Origin: Kuschelorhynchus macadamiae
Taxonomy: Eukaryota > Arthropoda > Insecta > Coleoptera > Curculionidae
Assembly: GCA_030620095.1 (NCBI GenBank)
Contig: JAUTXW010000059.1
Location: forward strand, 1,386,501-1,450,500
Length of the DNA: 64,000 nucleotides
Direction of reading: 5' to 3'
Position numbers and translations under genes: made by a program. The notes below the pieces were generated by a model that saw only the letters and a program-made list of their open reading frames with translations, did not search any database and had not been told where the DNA came from. This document shows, piece by piece, positions 18,540 to 29,744 of the stretch. Position 1 is the stretch's first letter; every line of letters begins with the position of its first letter.

Positions 18540-19615
18540 GGAACAATATTTAAATTTTTGGAATGAAAAGTTTGAGTCAATTTCAACCTGGTTTTAGAAA
18601 AAAATATTCTACAGAAATAGCAGAACAATAAGTCATTGAATTTTGGAGAAACTTGGAAGAAGGGGAACTTGCAAATGTTTTTTCAAATCAAGAAATAAAT
18701 AATATTGGAGTCTCACAAGGAAGTATGTTTGGTCCCTTATTTTTTATTCTTCATATTAGTTTTGCAAAATTGTAAAGTTCAGTTGCTTGTTGATGATAAT
18801 TTGAATGATATAAAGGGTAAGAATGATTTAGAACCTTTAAATGTACTAAATTTAGAACTAAAAATTTTGTCAAATTGGTTTGAAGTTAATAAATTAAAGT
18901 TAAATTTTTCTAAAATTAAATGTATGTTTTTGGGGTTAAACCCATAAAAAAATATCATTTTTTTCGTACATGGCGATAAGTTGGCAGTTGTAATTTTTTT
19001 AAATATATAGGTTTATTTTTAGATTCAAAATTAAATTTAATATTAAATATGAAAAAATTAAAAATGTACAATTTTATTCTAAAAAAATAGTTTACAATAC
19101 TTTAATATTGCCACATTTTCTATACTCTTCAGCTATTTTGTAAATGACAGAGGAGGCTGTTACAAACAATTTGTAAATATTACAGAATAAGGCGATGTGT
19201 ATAATAAAAATGTAAAAAAATAAAGTGGCTTAATGTTAAACGTCTTATTTTATTTCTAGTATTTATCTTTCTCAGATCTCAAACCTAAACTCTGAGTATC
19301 ATAATTATGTAACTAAAAACAATAAAAAAAAATTCTAAATAGTTCGTCAAATAATATTACATATAAGTCAGTTTTTTATAAAAGATTGCTGAAATATAAT
19401 AAATTAAATCATAGTATAAACTCAACTAATTTCTTGAAAATTTGCAAAAATGGTTTAAAAAAGTATTTAATAAAAAAACAAAATTGTGAATAGATGTGTT
19501 AAGGTTTCAAAAGAACGTTTAAAGGATATTTTTTAATAAAAATGTACGTATAGTTCATTATTGTAAATATTATATAGTAAAATGGTACATAAAAATGTAT
19601 TATTATTATTAACCG
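18540..19615 (+). mobile_element. Decayed Jockey/CR1-like LINE fragment
   Basis: Broken reverse transcriptase text is read in several frames: FQPGFRKKYSTE, GVSQGSMFGPLFF, LLVDDNLND (YADD-like box) and LSNWFEVNKLKLNFSKIKC. Then come a thumb with ILPHFLYSS-like and LQNKAM-like pieces, and a C-terminal FYKRLLKYNKLNHSINS. It ends in a short (TAT)n tail near 19,600. Many stops and shifts make it an old copy. Confidence 0.75.
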
Positions 19616-19619
19616 AAAA

Positions 19620-20440
19620 CTCAGATCTTATGTATATTAATAACATACCAAGAGCATCTATAAATGAAAGTATCGTAAGCATCCTATATGCTGTTAATGC
19701 TACATTTGGTGTACCGTCTCAAAAGGGTGGTTCATTCCTAACCGGCTTGTTCTAATGATGCAAAGACTCAAGAGTTGTTAATGAAAAGTCGCGTGTAAAC
19801 TTTATGGATGTAATTGTTGATGGTAGCTTATTGTAGATCGGACAAATTATTATTATTTAAAACTATAGAGCTATACTTGCCATAAAACAAATAAGAGAGT
19901 CAGTGAATCAGAGTGATGCTCTTATATACTAGTCATTATTTGATTCTTTTTTACGCTATAGCATACTAGCATAGAGCTCAACTGCGATGTTACATTTGAA
20001 TATAATAATTAACATTCAGAAGACAATAGTTAGATGCATTGTGAAAATAAATCAAGATGAATTATGTGGACATTTCTTTATAACGTTAAACATTATGTAT
20101 GTAATACGTAATATTGAAAATTATGCGGTGATCGCTGATCATCATGCACATGATACCAGAAATTGTATAAAACTAGTTTTGCCCTGACTAACTAGATTTG
20201 ATAACTGAGACATAAAACTCTATAATCCTCTACCCCTATCAATTAAAACATTGAATATAAAGTTATTTAAAAAAAATTGGCAATATATTTACAAATGCCT
20301 GCATATATGACTTAGTCAATACTACAGTTTGATGACCAACAGAGATTGCTTTCTTGAAATTGACAAACAAGTTAGTATTTATTTATTGTTGTTCAAAAAA
20401 TGTATTGTATTGTACCATGTACAAAGAAACACGTAGTTTA
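19620..20440 (+). mobile_element. Second decayed LINE fragment, RT C-terminus
   Basis: MYINNIPRASINESIVSILYA sits where the YADD box is expected, with the Asp pair lost. It is followed by INQDELCGHFFITLNIM and by DTRNCIKLVLP, LYNPLPLSIKTL, which match the common C-terminal pattern of Jockey/I-like LINEs. It is separate from the preceding copy, because the order RT box to C-terminus repeats. Confidence 0.65.
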
Positions 20441-20649
20441 ATTGTTCTAATGAGTTGTGTGTAGTAGACAAGTTACAATTATAATTTTATTCTTAAACTA
20501 TGTTTGGTAATGTGTGCACCTTTTTTAACTTGTCAATATTTGCACTTTAATTTTCATATCACTAGTCATTATTTTTATTATTTTTTTTTCTTCTAAATAG
20601 GAAATTAGCCTTGAAGGGGCCTAGACCAGTCTCCATGACTAGGGAAGTA

Positions 20650-20905
20650 GTATCTTTTTATATTCTTCACGTAGGTCATAATATTTGCTATTTTTTTTCT
20701 TTTGCGGATTGTGATCCGTGATTCAATGGATAAGAGATGTCAACGAAGTAAGCCACCCTTATTCTTTTATCTAGCAGAGTGATGTCTGGTCTGTTGTTTG
20801 CTACTGGCCTATCTGTTTTGATGCTAATGTCCCAGAATAATCGGAAGCTCGCTTTCCAATACTGGCGAAGGTATGTACTTGAAATATAAAATATTTTCAT
20901 TTACT
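20650..20905 (-). mobile_element. R4/Dong-like LINE fragment, endonuclease part
   Basis: The - strand encodes ANNRPDITLLDKRIRVAYFV followed by DISYP. This is the PD-(D/E)xK core of the restriction-like endonuclease found at the C-terminus of R2/R4-type LINEs. The rest is missing. Confidence 0.6.
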
Positions 20906-21198
20906 ATTAAATTGAGCTGTGAGATTGTGTCAGTGCTAGCACTTGAGATCCTGCTGTTATGCCTTTTGTTTCTGGTAGTTACCGGTACATACGGCAGCAT
21001 TAATTTTCAATACCTGACTTTTCGATGTATTTTCTATAATTTCTTGTTGGTGCTATACCATCTTGAATTGAAGTGAGGAATCCTTTCCGCTCACAATTAT
21101 CCTTTTGTAAGACAATTCACTGATTCTTTATTGGTTGTTTACATTAGTGTTGGGTGTTTCCCATGTAGCACTTTACTTAACCATTTTTCTTTAGTATT

Positions 21199-22155
21199 AT
21201 TATTATTATTATATTATTATTATTATTATCGAAATTGACAATCAATTTCTCAACAAATGTTGGGTTCCAAGTTCTATGTGTTGTCCTGTAAGAATTTTCT
21301 CACTATGTGGCAAATACTGAGCAGGACTGCCTTCTGGATGTCGATGAAGGTTTTAGTATGCAGTCCTATGATTTTTAGGAGCTGTTCTAGTGTTTTTGGA
21401 ACTAGTCCAGTTGATGATACGATGATCGGTATCACATGAACCTTATTCAGCCACCACATCTGCTATATCTCGATGGCCAGCTCCGCATACTTGGCTCTTT
21501 TCTCTTGATATTTATCCAACACGTTGTTATTTTTGGGTACACCGACATCTACCAAATAAGCTGTCTTTGTTTCCTCATTTAACAGTACCAAATCAGGCCG
21601 ATTATTCGTCATTCGTCTGTCGGTGATAATTGCCCGGTCGTATCCCCCAAGTAGGCGTGTCAGGGCAAGAGCCCACTCCTTTTTAGAAAGGAAAGGACCC
21701 TTTCAGGTCGCGCACGTCCCACAAGCTCGGGTTCCTGGTGTTGACTAAAGCGTCACATCGACAGACTAGATGCTCGGTAGTTTCATCTACCTCAGCACAA
21801 AACCGACAGTATGGATCGTTGTCGAGTCCAATCTTATGCAGGTAATATTTCACTAGCCAGTGTCCAGTTAGTACCCCATTAATAGTTCTAAGTTGAATTC
21901 TGTTTACTCTCCGTGTCTGCTAGGTAAGTGCAGCTAGATGTTATATTCTACATTTTCGACACTTATCGGATTCAACGGACCGGTCTTTGATGATGAATTT
22001 AGTGTAATTTCGTGGGTTAATAACTTGGTTCTGTATTGCCATTACAAATCCTTCTGACTCTGGGAATAGTTGTCCGTCCTTCAGCCACCTGTTGGATGCT
22101 TTCGTATCTATGTGTGGCTAATTCAAATTCAATGTGATGTCGGCCGTGCATGGAA
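21199..22155 (-). mobile_element. R4/Dong-like LINE 3' fragment ending in (TAA)n, with an inserted LINE piece
   Basis: The - strand text begins near the CCHC region (DGQLFPESEGFVMAIQNQV, KCRKCR) and ends with the endonuclease core NNRPDLVLLNEE...AYLVDV and a terminal helix to 21,274. A (TAA)n tract at 21,199-21,230 follows the 3' UTR, as known for Dong/R4 elements. Between 21,640 and 21,940 the frame carries foreign text (INGVLTGHWLVKYYLHKIGL, CRFC....E..EH...C). That is typical of the end of R1/Jockey-type LINEs, so a second element is embedded. Confidence 0.7.
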
Positions 22156-22171
22156 ATGAAAAAAAAAACAA

Positions 22172-22765
22172 CTATTGTGTATTAAGAAATGATCTAACGA
22201 TGCTACATGTTTTCAAAATGACCGATTTTTGGATGTTCCTGTGAATGTCTGTATTATGTCCGAATTGAGCCAAATGCGGTGTAAACGTTGTTGGGGTGAG
22301 ACCTGTTCTGATATGACGAGAGGAACAATGATGACTCTTTCCTGTTTTTACAGCCTTTTTACTTCCATTGCCAAGTCTGTATTTGGCGATCTTCTCACTG
22401 TATTTCGCTTGGATGTTCTCGTTGTTGTTGTCGTTGGGAACAGCTATGTCAATTAAATAAGTGATTTCCTCTTTTTTGAATTGAAAGGTGATATCGGGTC
22501 TATTTGCGGGGTAATGATAGTAAGAGTCCGTGTTCTCCGTTAGTTTGTATGTTGTAGCTAATGCTTGATGAACGACCTTCGCTGCTGAGTTGGGTCTCGC
22601 GGTGTATTCAGTTCCGGCCATTATTCTACATCCACTCGTTATGTGATCGATCGTTTCTCTCTGCTGGTGACATCTCCTACACCTCTCGTCTTCAATTGTT
22701 GTGTCCTTGCTTGATGATGTGCTTTTGGTAGTTTCTGGTTGCTCTGACTTTGTCCTGGATGGCAA
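22172..22765 (-). CDS. LINE C-terminal zinc knuckle and restriction-like endonuclease
   Basis: This open stretch of 197 codons is the best-preserved piece of the R4/Dong-like LINE. It holds a CCHC finger (CRRC, then H and C in HITSGC), the nuclease core NRPDITFQFKKEE followed by LIDIAVPND, and a conserved Lys/Tyr-rich helix (YSEKIAKYRLG). The nuclease would cut target DNA to prime reverse transcription. Its N-terminal Met is not a real start, since the protein continues from upstream frames. Confidence 0.75.
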   Translation of the reverse strand: MPSRTKSEQPETTKSTSSSKDTTIEDERCRRCHQQRETIDHITSGCRIMAGTEYTARPNSAAKVVHQALATTYKLTENTDSYYHYPANRPDITFQFKKEEITYLIDIAVPNDNNNENIQAKYSEKIAKYRLGNGSKKAVKTGKSHHCSSRHIRTGLTPTTFTPHLAQFGHNTDIHRNIQKSVILKTCSIVRSFLNTQ

Positions 22766-23474
22766 GCAGGAAGCCTTCTGTTTTGGGGAGCAGCTGCCCT
22801 TCTTGTAACCACGTATATGAAAGCTTTTTATGTATATGGTCTTGCTTTATGTGGTATCTGTGTCTTCCGTGAAGTGTTTTTTCAGACCAAGTGTTCATCT
22901 TTTCTAGTCGTGATTGAATGTGACTGTGTACGTCTGCTGCGTGGCTCGTTTGAGACAGTCGAGCGGTGTATAATTCGTGTCTGCCTTCACTATTGCCTGG
23001 TGGAGGTTAGTTTGTTTGTTGTGAAAGTTCGTAAATTTGTTTTTTATTTAGCGATTTTATATCTCCTCCTTCTTTTCTCTCGATGGTGAGTCTTTTCTTG
23101 CATGCGTTGGGATGTAACTTCCTGTGTTTAGTGAATTCAGAGCGTGTGAGAATGTGAATGTTTTCTGTGTCTGTATGTGACCATTTAATCCATTTAATGA
23201 TACCAAACGAATACGTAAGAATAGGTATGGCGAAGGTGTTATTAGCTTTCGTTAGATTTCTGGAATTCAGTTTTGTTTTCAGTAGCTTTGTGAGTCTGGT
23301 TTTAAATTCCGTCTCGAGCTCTGATTTGACATGAGTGTGGAATGGATGGAAGCCTAGGTATCTGTATGTTTCTTCTTTGAGCAAGTTATCTATAGTTTTA
23401 TTGTTGATTGTTTCCCTTGTAGGGTGGTCTTTCCACTGTCCCTTGTTTATATGAAGTAAAGTGCGGGACACGAA

Positions 23475-25420
23475 AGAAAACCGGGAGGGCTTTAAAATAA
23501 AGGTTCATAGTCTTAAGCAAGCGAAAAAGTAAAATTTGTGTACGCAAATAAATTTTATGTTACTTTATTTGTTGTAATAGTTTGCCGCTTCACCTATAAA
23601 GTACGCCAGCTAAGCGGTACGAAAAATGAATCGAGGATTTAGTAAAATTCGCACTGGTCCACTTGTAATTGGGATGTGCCTAGAGTCTCTATGCACTTGC
23701 CGCTAGACGGTTCTAGCTATTTCCAGTGGCGCCTATACATTTCGAGCATTTGTTTTCATTTCTATTTAAATGCGTTGCGTTGAATTGGAATTATTATTTC
23801 GAAGTAACGATGGCGAGCAAAAGAGGAAAAACAGTTCGAAGCGGTGCACGTGAAGTTATTGCGAGCATTATAGAGGCCTGTACTGGAGAAGTTGAAAATA
23901 ATAGTTTGACTATTCCAATTCAAAATCGAACAGAACGCGCTGCATTTTACACTGGTGTTTCGGAAAGTAGTGTAAGAAAAATTCAAAGAGAACATAATGA
24001 TCGCTCATGTTCTACTTCACCTTTAAAATCTCCTGGTAAAAAAAGACCCCGATTATCATACAAAGATAAAATTGACGATGGTGATTTTAGAGTAATTCGA
24101 CGAACAATAGAGGATTTTTATATAAACTTGAAGAAGGTTCCGACCTGAAAACCCCAACTTCGTGCTGTAAAGAACAAAATAGATTTTCCGTACGGATATA
24201 AAACCTTAAATCGGCTTTTACGATCAAATGGTTTTGTTTCGTGCAAGTGCCAAAATAAACGAAAATTGCTCATTGAGAGACCAAATATTTTTCAATGGCG
24301 GGTGAAATACCTATCAACTGTAAGGCAATATGGGCAAGAAGGATGCAATATTGTGTATCTAGACGAAACCTGGGTAGATAATGATATGACAGTGAACAAA
24401 TGCTGGCAAAGTGAAAGTGTTACAGGTGTTGTTCAGGGAATTCGCTCTAGTAGTCGCTTTATTATAGTTCATGCTGGTTCAGAAGCCGGATTTGTTCCAG
24501 GTGCTGCTTTAGTTTTTCGCTCGGGACTAACAACTGGAGACTATCATGGACTGATGAATAGAAATAATTTTGAGAAGTGGTTGCTCGAGAAGCTTCTACC
24601 TAACATTCCTCCCAAATCATTCGTGGTAATGAATAATGCGTCTTATCATTCTCACGTAGAAGATAAAGTGCCAACTAAATACTCTACAAAAGCTCATATG
24701 ATATCGTGGCTTAAATCGAACAATCTTGTATGTGATCCTCCATGAAGAAAATATCAATTATATGAAGTAATCAGCCAACAAGCCTAGAGAAAAAAAGTAT
24801 AAAATTGACGGTCTTTTACGTAACCTCGGTCATACACCTTTAAGGCTGTCTCCATACATGTGCGACCTCAACCCTATTGAACTTGCATGGGCAGGAGTAA
24901 AAAAATATATTCTAGAGCACAACACCGGTGAACTTTCAATTAAAGATTTAAATAAAATAACATTAGAAGCGATTGACTCAATATCGGCTGAAAATTGGAA
25001 ATCGTATGTTAAACATGATCATTCTATTGAAGATAAATACTGGGAAGTAGGTGGAAAAATTGAAACGGTTATTGATGATTTGGTTATCACACTGGGATCT
25101 TCAAGTAGTGACGACGAAACCTCATCATTTTCAGAGGAAGACAACGATTTAGAAGGAATCGAACCATTAGAATCACAGCCGTCAACATCAAAAATGGCTT
25201 AGTTTTTTTTCATATATTTTGTAAAATTGTTCATAAAGTAGCTGTCAATAATAATCATTAAAAAATAATTAATTTTCTGTTGAATACCGGGTGTCAAAAA
25301 ATATCTAATATTGCAATTAATATTTGAAAAACTACAGGACTCATATTTTTCCAAAATTAACACAAAAACATAAAAACACCCCTTTAACATCGGCACGCAA
25401 TTAGGAAACGCCCTGTATAG
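23475..25420 (+). mobile_element. IS630-Tc1-mariner-type DDE transposon inserted in the LINE
   Basis: The block interrupts the LINE between its RT palm and thumb. It encodes a broken DDE transposase on the + strand. A terminal-like sequence ACGCCCTGTATAGTA marks the right end near 25,410-25,424. The left end near 23,475-23,510 resembles it only weakly, so the terminal repeats are degenerate or truncated. Confidence 0.65.
23810..25202 (+). pseudogene. DDE transposase with lost second catalytic Asp
   Basis: The pieces run MASKRGKTVRSGAREVI (start about 23,810) with a helix-turn-helix (FYTGVSESSVRKIQRE), a stop at 24,148, then 24,266-24,745 and 24,858-25,202. Catalytic boxes: first Asp in IVYLDETWVD, second box VVMNNASYHSH where the family normally has Asp-Asn, and Glu in CDLNPIELAWAGVKKY. 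The C-terminus is a Ser/Asp/Glu-rich tail. Internal stops also fall between 24,745 and 24,858, so it cannot be active. Confidence 0.78.
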
Positions 25421-25901
25421 TACTTCACAATGACGGCCCTTGTATAAAGTAATATGACAAACGGAGACAGTCGGCCAATTTTGGCATACCCGAGTAGCCC
25501 AAAGTCGAACTGCATAAATTAAAATTTTGATAAATCTCGTTCACTGGAGTCAGTGCTGGCTCCCCTACTATAATTACGTTGAGCCTTTGTGCTTGCATAT
25601 AATTTTATGTTATCCATGTATAAAAGATGGTTTATTTTGTGTGACAGAGGCAAAACCACAAAGCGCTGAGTGAATCTACTTGGAATATACCTCGTCTGAT
25701 GTAGATCTCTTCTGTTTCGATGTGCTCTTTTTGTGTTCTCAGGTTGATTTTAGTTTTCCACGTACTCATGATTTGCGTAGGAAATTGCCTGATGTTTTTA
25801 TTGACTGAATTCTTGGGTTAAGGTATGTTATTCCTTGGGTGAGAAAACTGGGGAGTGTGCTAGGTTTTAAAATAATTTCATTAATTTGGCGAGTGAGAGC
25901 T

Positions 25902-26177
25902 TCATGTACAGAGGTAAAACTGTTTGTACCAGAAGTTATGAATGTTATCTATTCCAGGACATCTCCAGTTATGCGTGTATTTGATTGTTTCTGCAACTTC
26001 TTGTGTTGTCATTGCAAAGTGCTCTTGTTCCTCCAAGCACTTGCGTCTGTCTTCTTCCGCTTTAATCCATAAAGCGTTATTATTGTGTAGTTTCGGTTCT
26101 GACCAAATACTTTTCCAGTATTCTGTGATTTCTTGTTTGGTCGGTGGTTCTATTACTCGTGCCTTCTCATTGCTCAT
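25902..26177 (-). pseudogene. RT N-terminal region of the R4/Dong-like LINE
   Basis: The 91-codon piece MSNEKARVIEPPTKQEITEY continues with WKSIWSEP, LWIKAEEDRRKC and the RT motif region NWRCPGIDNIHNFWYKQF. It precedes RT palm text in other frames down to 25,430. It overlaps the end of the previous piece by frame shift. Confidence 0.65.
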
Positions 26178-26632
26178 GATTTTTGGTAGAACTGTTTTTC
26201 GCTTCTTCGAAACAGGTTGTTAGCGTCCTTTCTTTCATTTGATTCTTTGTATCTTCGGAGTCTTGCGGCATGCACGGATAATTTTTGCATTGAGTGAGGT
26301 TGCAGATCCTCTTGCACAAAGTTGGGCTGGTTTGTATGTGTGATCGGTTCGGCATCTGCCCCACTGTCCTCAATGTTTGATTGATGATTGTTTAGTTCAG
26401 TAGCTACCATAGCTTTGATGTTTTGCAATGCGAGTGGGGTGAGCTTACTGGTCTTAGTGATGACTCTTTTTTTGATCTATTACTCTCTGTTCTGTGATAA
26501 GTGATTTGTATTCTGGATATTGTGCTATAAAAATTGTATGCAGTTTATGTCCGTATTTTGATGAAATTGTCTCAAGTTTGGTAGCTGTGTAGTAGGAATG
26601 CATCACCGCTCGATTAATTTCATCTGTTCATT

Positions 26633-27566
26633 TTAACCTCTTCCTTGGTTTACCTGCCTTGGTAGTTGCAGGTAGTCGTTGCGATATATTTGCTGTTGTA
26701 ATGGGCTCAAGTTGTTGTATTTGGTTAGCATCTGTGTCAGATTTATTTGTGTTCCATTTGGGCAGCGCATGATCGGTTCCATCAATTCTATAATGCGGCT
26801 CATGCGTCGCCCTGCCTTTTCCGTCTTCGTGGATGCCAGCTTAGCCAGCAAAACACTTTCCGTGGGTCTATTTTCCCTTGCCTGGTCGTAATCGTTTCGG
26901 TCGAGCTGTCTTTTCCCGCAGCGTCCTCGACCGTTACGCTGCTCGCCCGATGCTTTGTTGTTTGGATTAATGTTTTGTAGTGTTAGAAGCGCAAAGTGTC
27001 CCGACATTGGATCGCCTGTTAGTAGAAGGTAGATCATTTTAATGTATGTTTGTTTGCCTATTATTGTTGGTCTCTCTTTAATGCACATCTGTTTTGTTTT
27101 TGTTGTTCTTGGTTTTGAGAAAATAAGGAAGATGTGCTTCTGGGTTTCCGAGAGAGCAAATATTTCTAGGCTCATTCCGTATGTAGTGGTTTTGCTCATA
27201 AACTTATAATAGTATCGAAGTCCTTCATGTCGTCGTCGTGAAATAATGAAAACATCTGAAGTTCCGACCAGTTTTGTTGTAGCGTAGTTTTGCGTCTTCT
27301 CGAAGTTTGGTATGATTCTTTTGATGGACTTATATGTGCAAGCTAACTGATCGGAACAGACAATTTCCGTCTCTAATAGTGCCGGCTCTGATGAAATTCT
27401 CGTGAATAGGTTCGGCTGTAGCAGTTTTTTCGGCAAAGGCCCGCCTGTTCAGTTTTTCGCAGCCACCGTCCCGCATGCTGTCACCTTCAGCAGTGGCTAC
27501 AGAGGTGACCTGGCGATCGCCAGTCAGCAGCTCTTTTCCGAGGCTCGATGCTTTCTCCATTTTCAT
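26633..27566 (-). pseudogene. OTU-like cysteine protease region of the LINE, two overlapping frames
   Basis: The upstream frame (27566 to 27330) ends ...TIRDGNCLFRSVSLHI, giving the OTU catalytic Cys box (DGNCLFR). The overlapping frame (27436 to 26633) continues with a helical part, MSLEIFALSETQKHIFLIF (the usual WGG-x-EL/ALA equivalent) and then GDPMSGHFALLTL with a candidate catalytic His. A Lys/Arg-rich linker (RNGRGRCGKRQLDRND) follows. The Cys, middle and His boxes stand in the right order for the OTU family. Confidence 0.6.
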
Positions 27567-27825
27567 GGGTGTGCCATCATTTGACCCTGGTGGTCCAGGT
27601 AACTCGGGTCCGTGGAGGCGTCACTCCCTAGGCAACTTAACCGAGGTTAGTTGCTCCGTGCGGTTTCAAAGATTGGGGGGGGTTTAGGGTGGCTAGGGTG
27701 TGGGGAGGGCAGGGATACTGAGTATTTAGGACAGCGGACAACTGGACGCCGCTGACAGTACGGACTACTAAATTACCGTAGCGTCCTCAATACTGCTGGA
27801 TGCAGTACCCAGATGGTTAGACTTA

Positions 27826-27853
27826 TATTTATTATTATTATTATTATTATCAA
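27826..27853. repeat. (TTA)n / (TAA)n microsatellite at the LINE 5' end
   Basis: A run of about eight TTA units directly abuts the 5' end of the R4/Dong-like LINE. Dong is known to insert into TAA repeats. Confidence 0.8.
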
Positions 27854-29740
27854 TTTGAAACAGATGAATAACCTTGTGGTTGCATTTACCTGGAAGCCTA
27901 CATTAGCGTCCATGGGTTTTTTTCGAATGGACACTGAAATAGTTAGGCAGAACATCAATCAGCTTATAGTGTCACCTTCTGAACCCCCCTCTCATTGTTA
28001 CTCTTATTAATATTAATGCTAAATAATTCACAAAGAATAAAAATGCGAGGCATAATGCAAAATAATATAATTACACTACGAGCTTTTTGATAGTCAACTA
28101 ATTAGGTCTACGTCGAATCAAAATTAGTTTTTCTTTTTTACAGCATCTTAATAAACAATTGCCGTTTAAACAGTGTTTTTTTTTTAATTTTTGGTATTAA
28201 GAAATAAATCTTATCATAGATTTAGTAACGAATTTTAAAAAAAAACAGGTTTTTAGAATAAACGGCATTAAAGCGGAATATTTATGTTTTGATATATTAA
28301 AAACACTGAAACTTCATAATTGTATACGTATAAAAAATAACAAGTAAAAATTAAAAACTTTCAGGGCTTCATTTTAACAAATTATCTCTATAAACGTCCA
28401 TTCATTATTGAGCCATAAAGTACATTTTTTCTTATTAAGCCTTAAGGTGCATTTCTATTTCAAATAAATCAGAATAAAAAAATATTTTATTGTTTTGTCT
28501 TTTTTAATAAAAATCTTTAAAATCGAGAGAACTTATTCAAATAGATGTTATAAAAGTATTTATTAAAAAAATATTCTGGTTTAGAAGTTAGATTCTCCTT
28601 TAGATTAAACATTACTATCACTGATATATGTATGCATTGTTCCTATTTGTTCCGGGAATATGCATCTAATCTTAACCACTACAGACCTTTGTCTTTGTTG
28701 GATGAAATTCAAATTGTGTTAATTCCATCTGTGTCTGGGAACACTGTGTTCGGAAATCCGCCATTTTGGCACTGCAAGTAGGTACATTAATTAGGAAAAC
28801 GCATTAGTGCCCAACATTTGTCGTTGCCCTTACGGTAAGTTATGTACCCACTATGTACCACATTTAATAGCTTAATACAATCTGCATAGATTACAGGTCG
28901 AATATTAAGCCTGCCGTACTTCACTTTCAAGGAATGGTATTCGATTATGAGTCAGTTTCCTATATCCTTGCGCTTTAATGAAACTATGAAATCCGTGATT
29001 AGCAGAGCGGTCCTGACAGCGCGCTGCCCGGGGCTGATGTTTTTGGGGACAACAAAATACCGAAAGTAAATATATTAACATACTATTACTTGCATTTCAG
29101 GGTAAAGCAATAACTAGTTCCGCTACGAAAAAAAAATTAAAAAATCCTTGGTTTTTCCCTCACAGAGAATATTAAAACTATTGTAATCCAAGAAAATTGG
29201 TTTTTGTTTAAAAAATTTTGTTGTGGCATTTGCCTCTTTTGTCCCCATAAACGTTATGAGAAACATCAATTTTTTTAATTGGTGATTGATGTCTTCAATA
29301 AAAATATCAAATTACTTACTTAAATCATCGACCAGTTTTTGAGTTTCAACCCCTTAAAGCCGGTCATTTTCAACTTCGAAATTTTCAGCGTAACATGTAA
29401 TTTTCTTTTATTTCTGACAAACTATCGATTTTTAAGGATTTCCTTATTTGCTGAGATTTAGACATTTAGATGTTCTTTATATATTGCCCATTATAAGTGT
29501 ACAGGATGTTCGGTAATTACCTGGCTGGTCATAAACTCATAAATGAAAAAAAAATCAGTTTTTAACCATTTTACTTATCACAATAATAAACGGTGTTTTT
29601 TAAATTTTATATTATAGCACTTATGTGTAAATAAAAAAAATACGGATGGATCGATGTGAATTAAGTTAAAATTATTTAACGATTATGTTGCTTGGACTAG
29701 AATATATATTTATTTTTATTTTATTTTACTTATTTTATTT
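27854..29740. other. AT-rich stretch without recognised genes
   Basis: No reading frame shows family resemblance. A GC-richer piece at about 28,990-29,050 (CCGTGATTAGCAGAGCGGTC) and a terminal-repeat-like ACAGGATGTTCGGTAATTACC at about 29,502 suggest further unrecognised repeat fragments. Confidence 0.4.
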
Positions 29741-29744
29741 ACTA

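Larger units (their letters stand above)
22160..27825 (-). mobile_element. R4/Dong-like LINE with an OTU-type protease domain, split by a DDE transposon
   Basis: Read from right to left on the - strand. A GC-richer 5' region (27,570-27,820) follows a (TAA)n target at 27,826-27,853. Next is an OTU-like cysteine protease: TIRDGNCLFRSVS near 27,350, with a His in GDPMSGHFALL near 27,000. Then come a linker, the RT N-terminal region (IEPPTKQEITEYWKSIWSEP, NWRCPGIDNIHNFWYK at 26,177-25,902) and RT motifs to about 25,430 (GIFQVDSLSALWFC and YMDN in place of YMDD). The 23,475-25,420 transposon interrupts it. After that come the thumb (YLGFHPF, NTFAIPILTYSFGIIKW, 23,471-23,007) and finally CCHC and restriction-like endonuclease (CRRCHQQRETIDHI, NRPDITFQF, YLIDIAVP, 22,765-22,172). 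Several stops and shifts make it dead. Confidence 0.82.

Noticed and set aside
22229..23089. + strand frames opposite the LINE nuclease
   Set aside because: Antisense to well-supported - strand LINE text.
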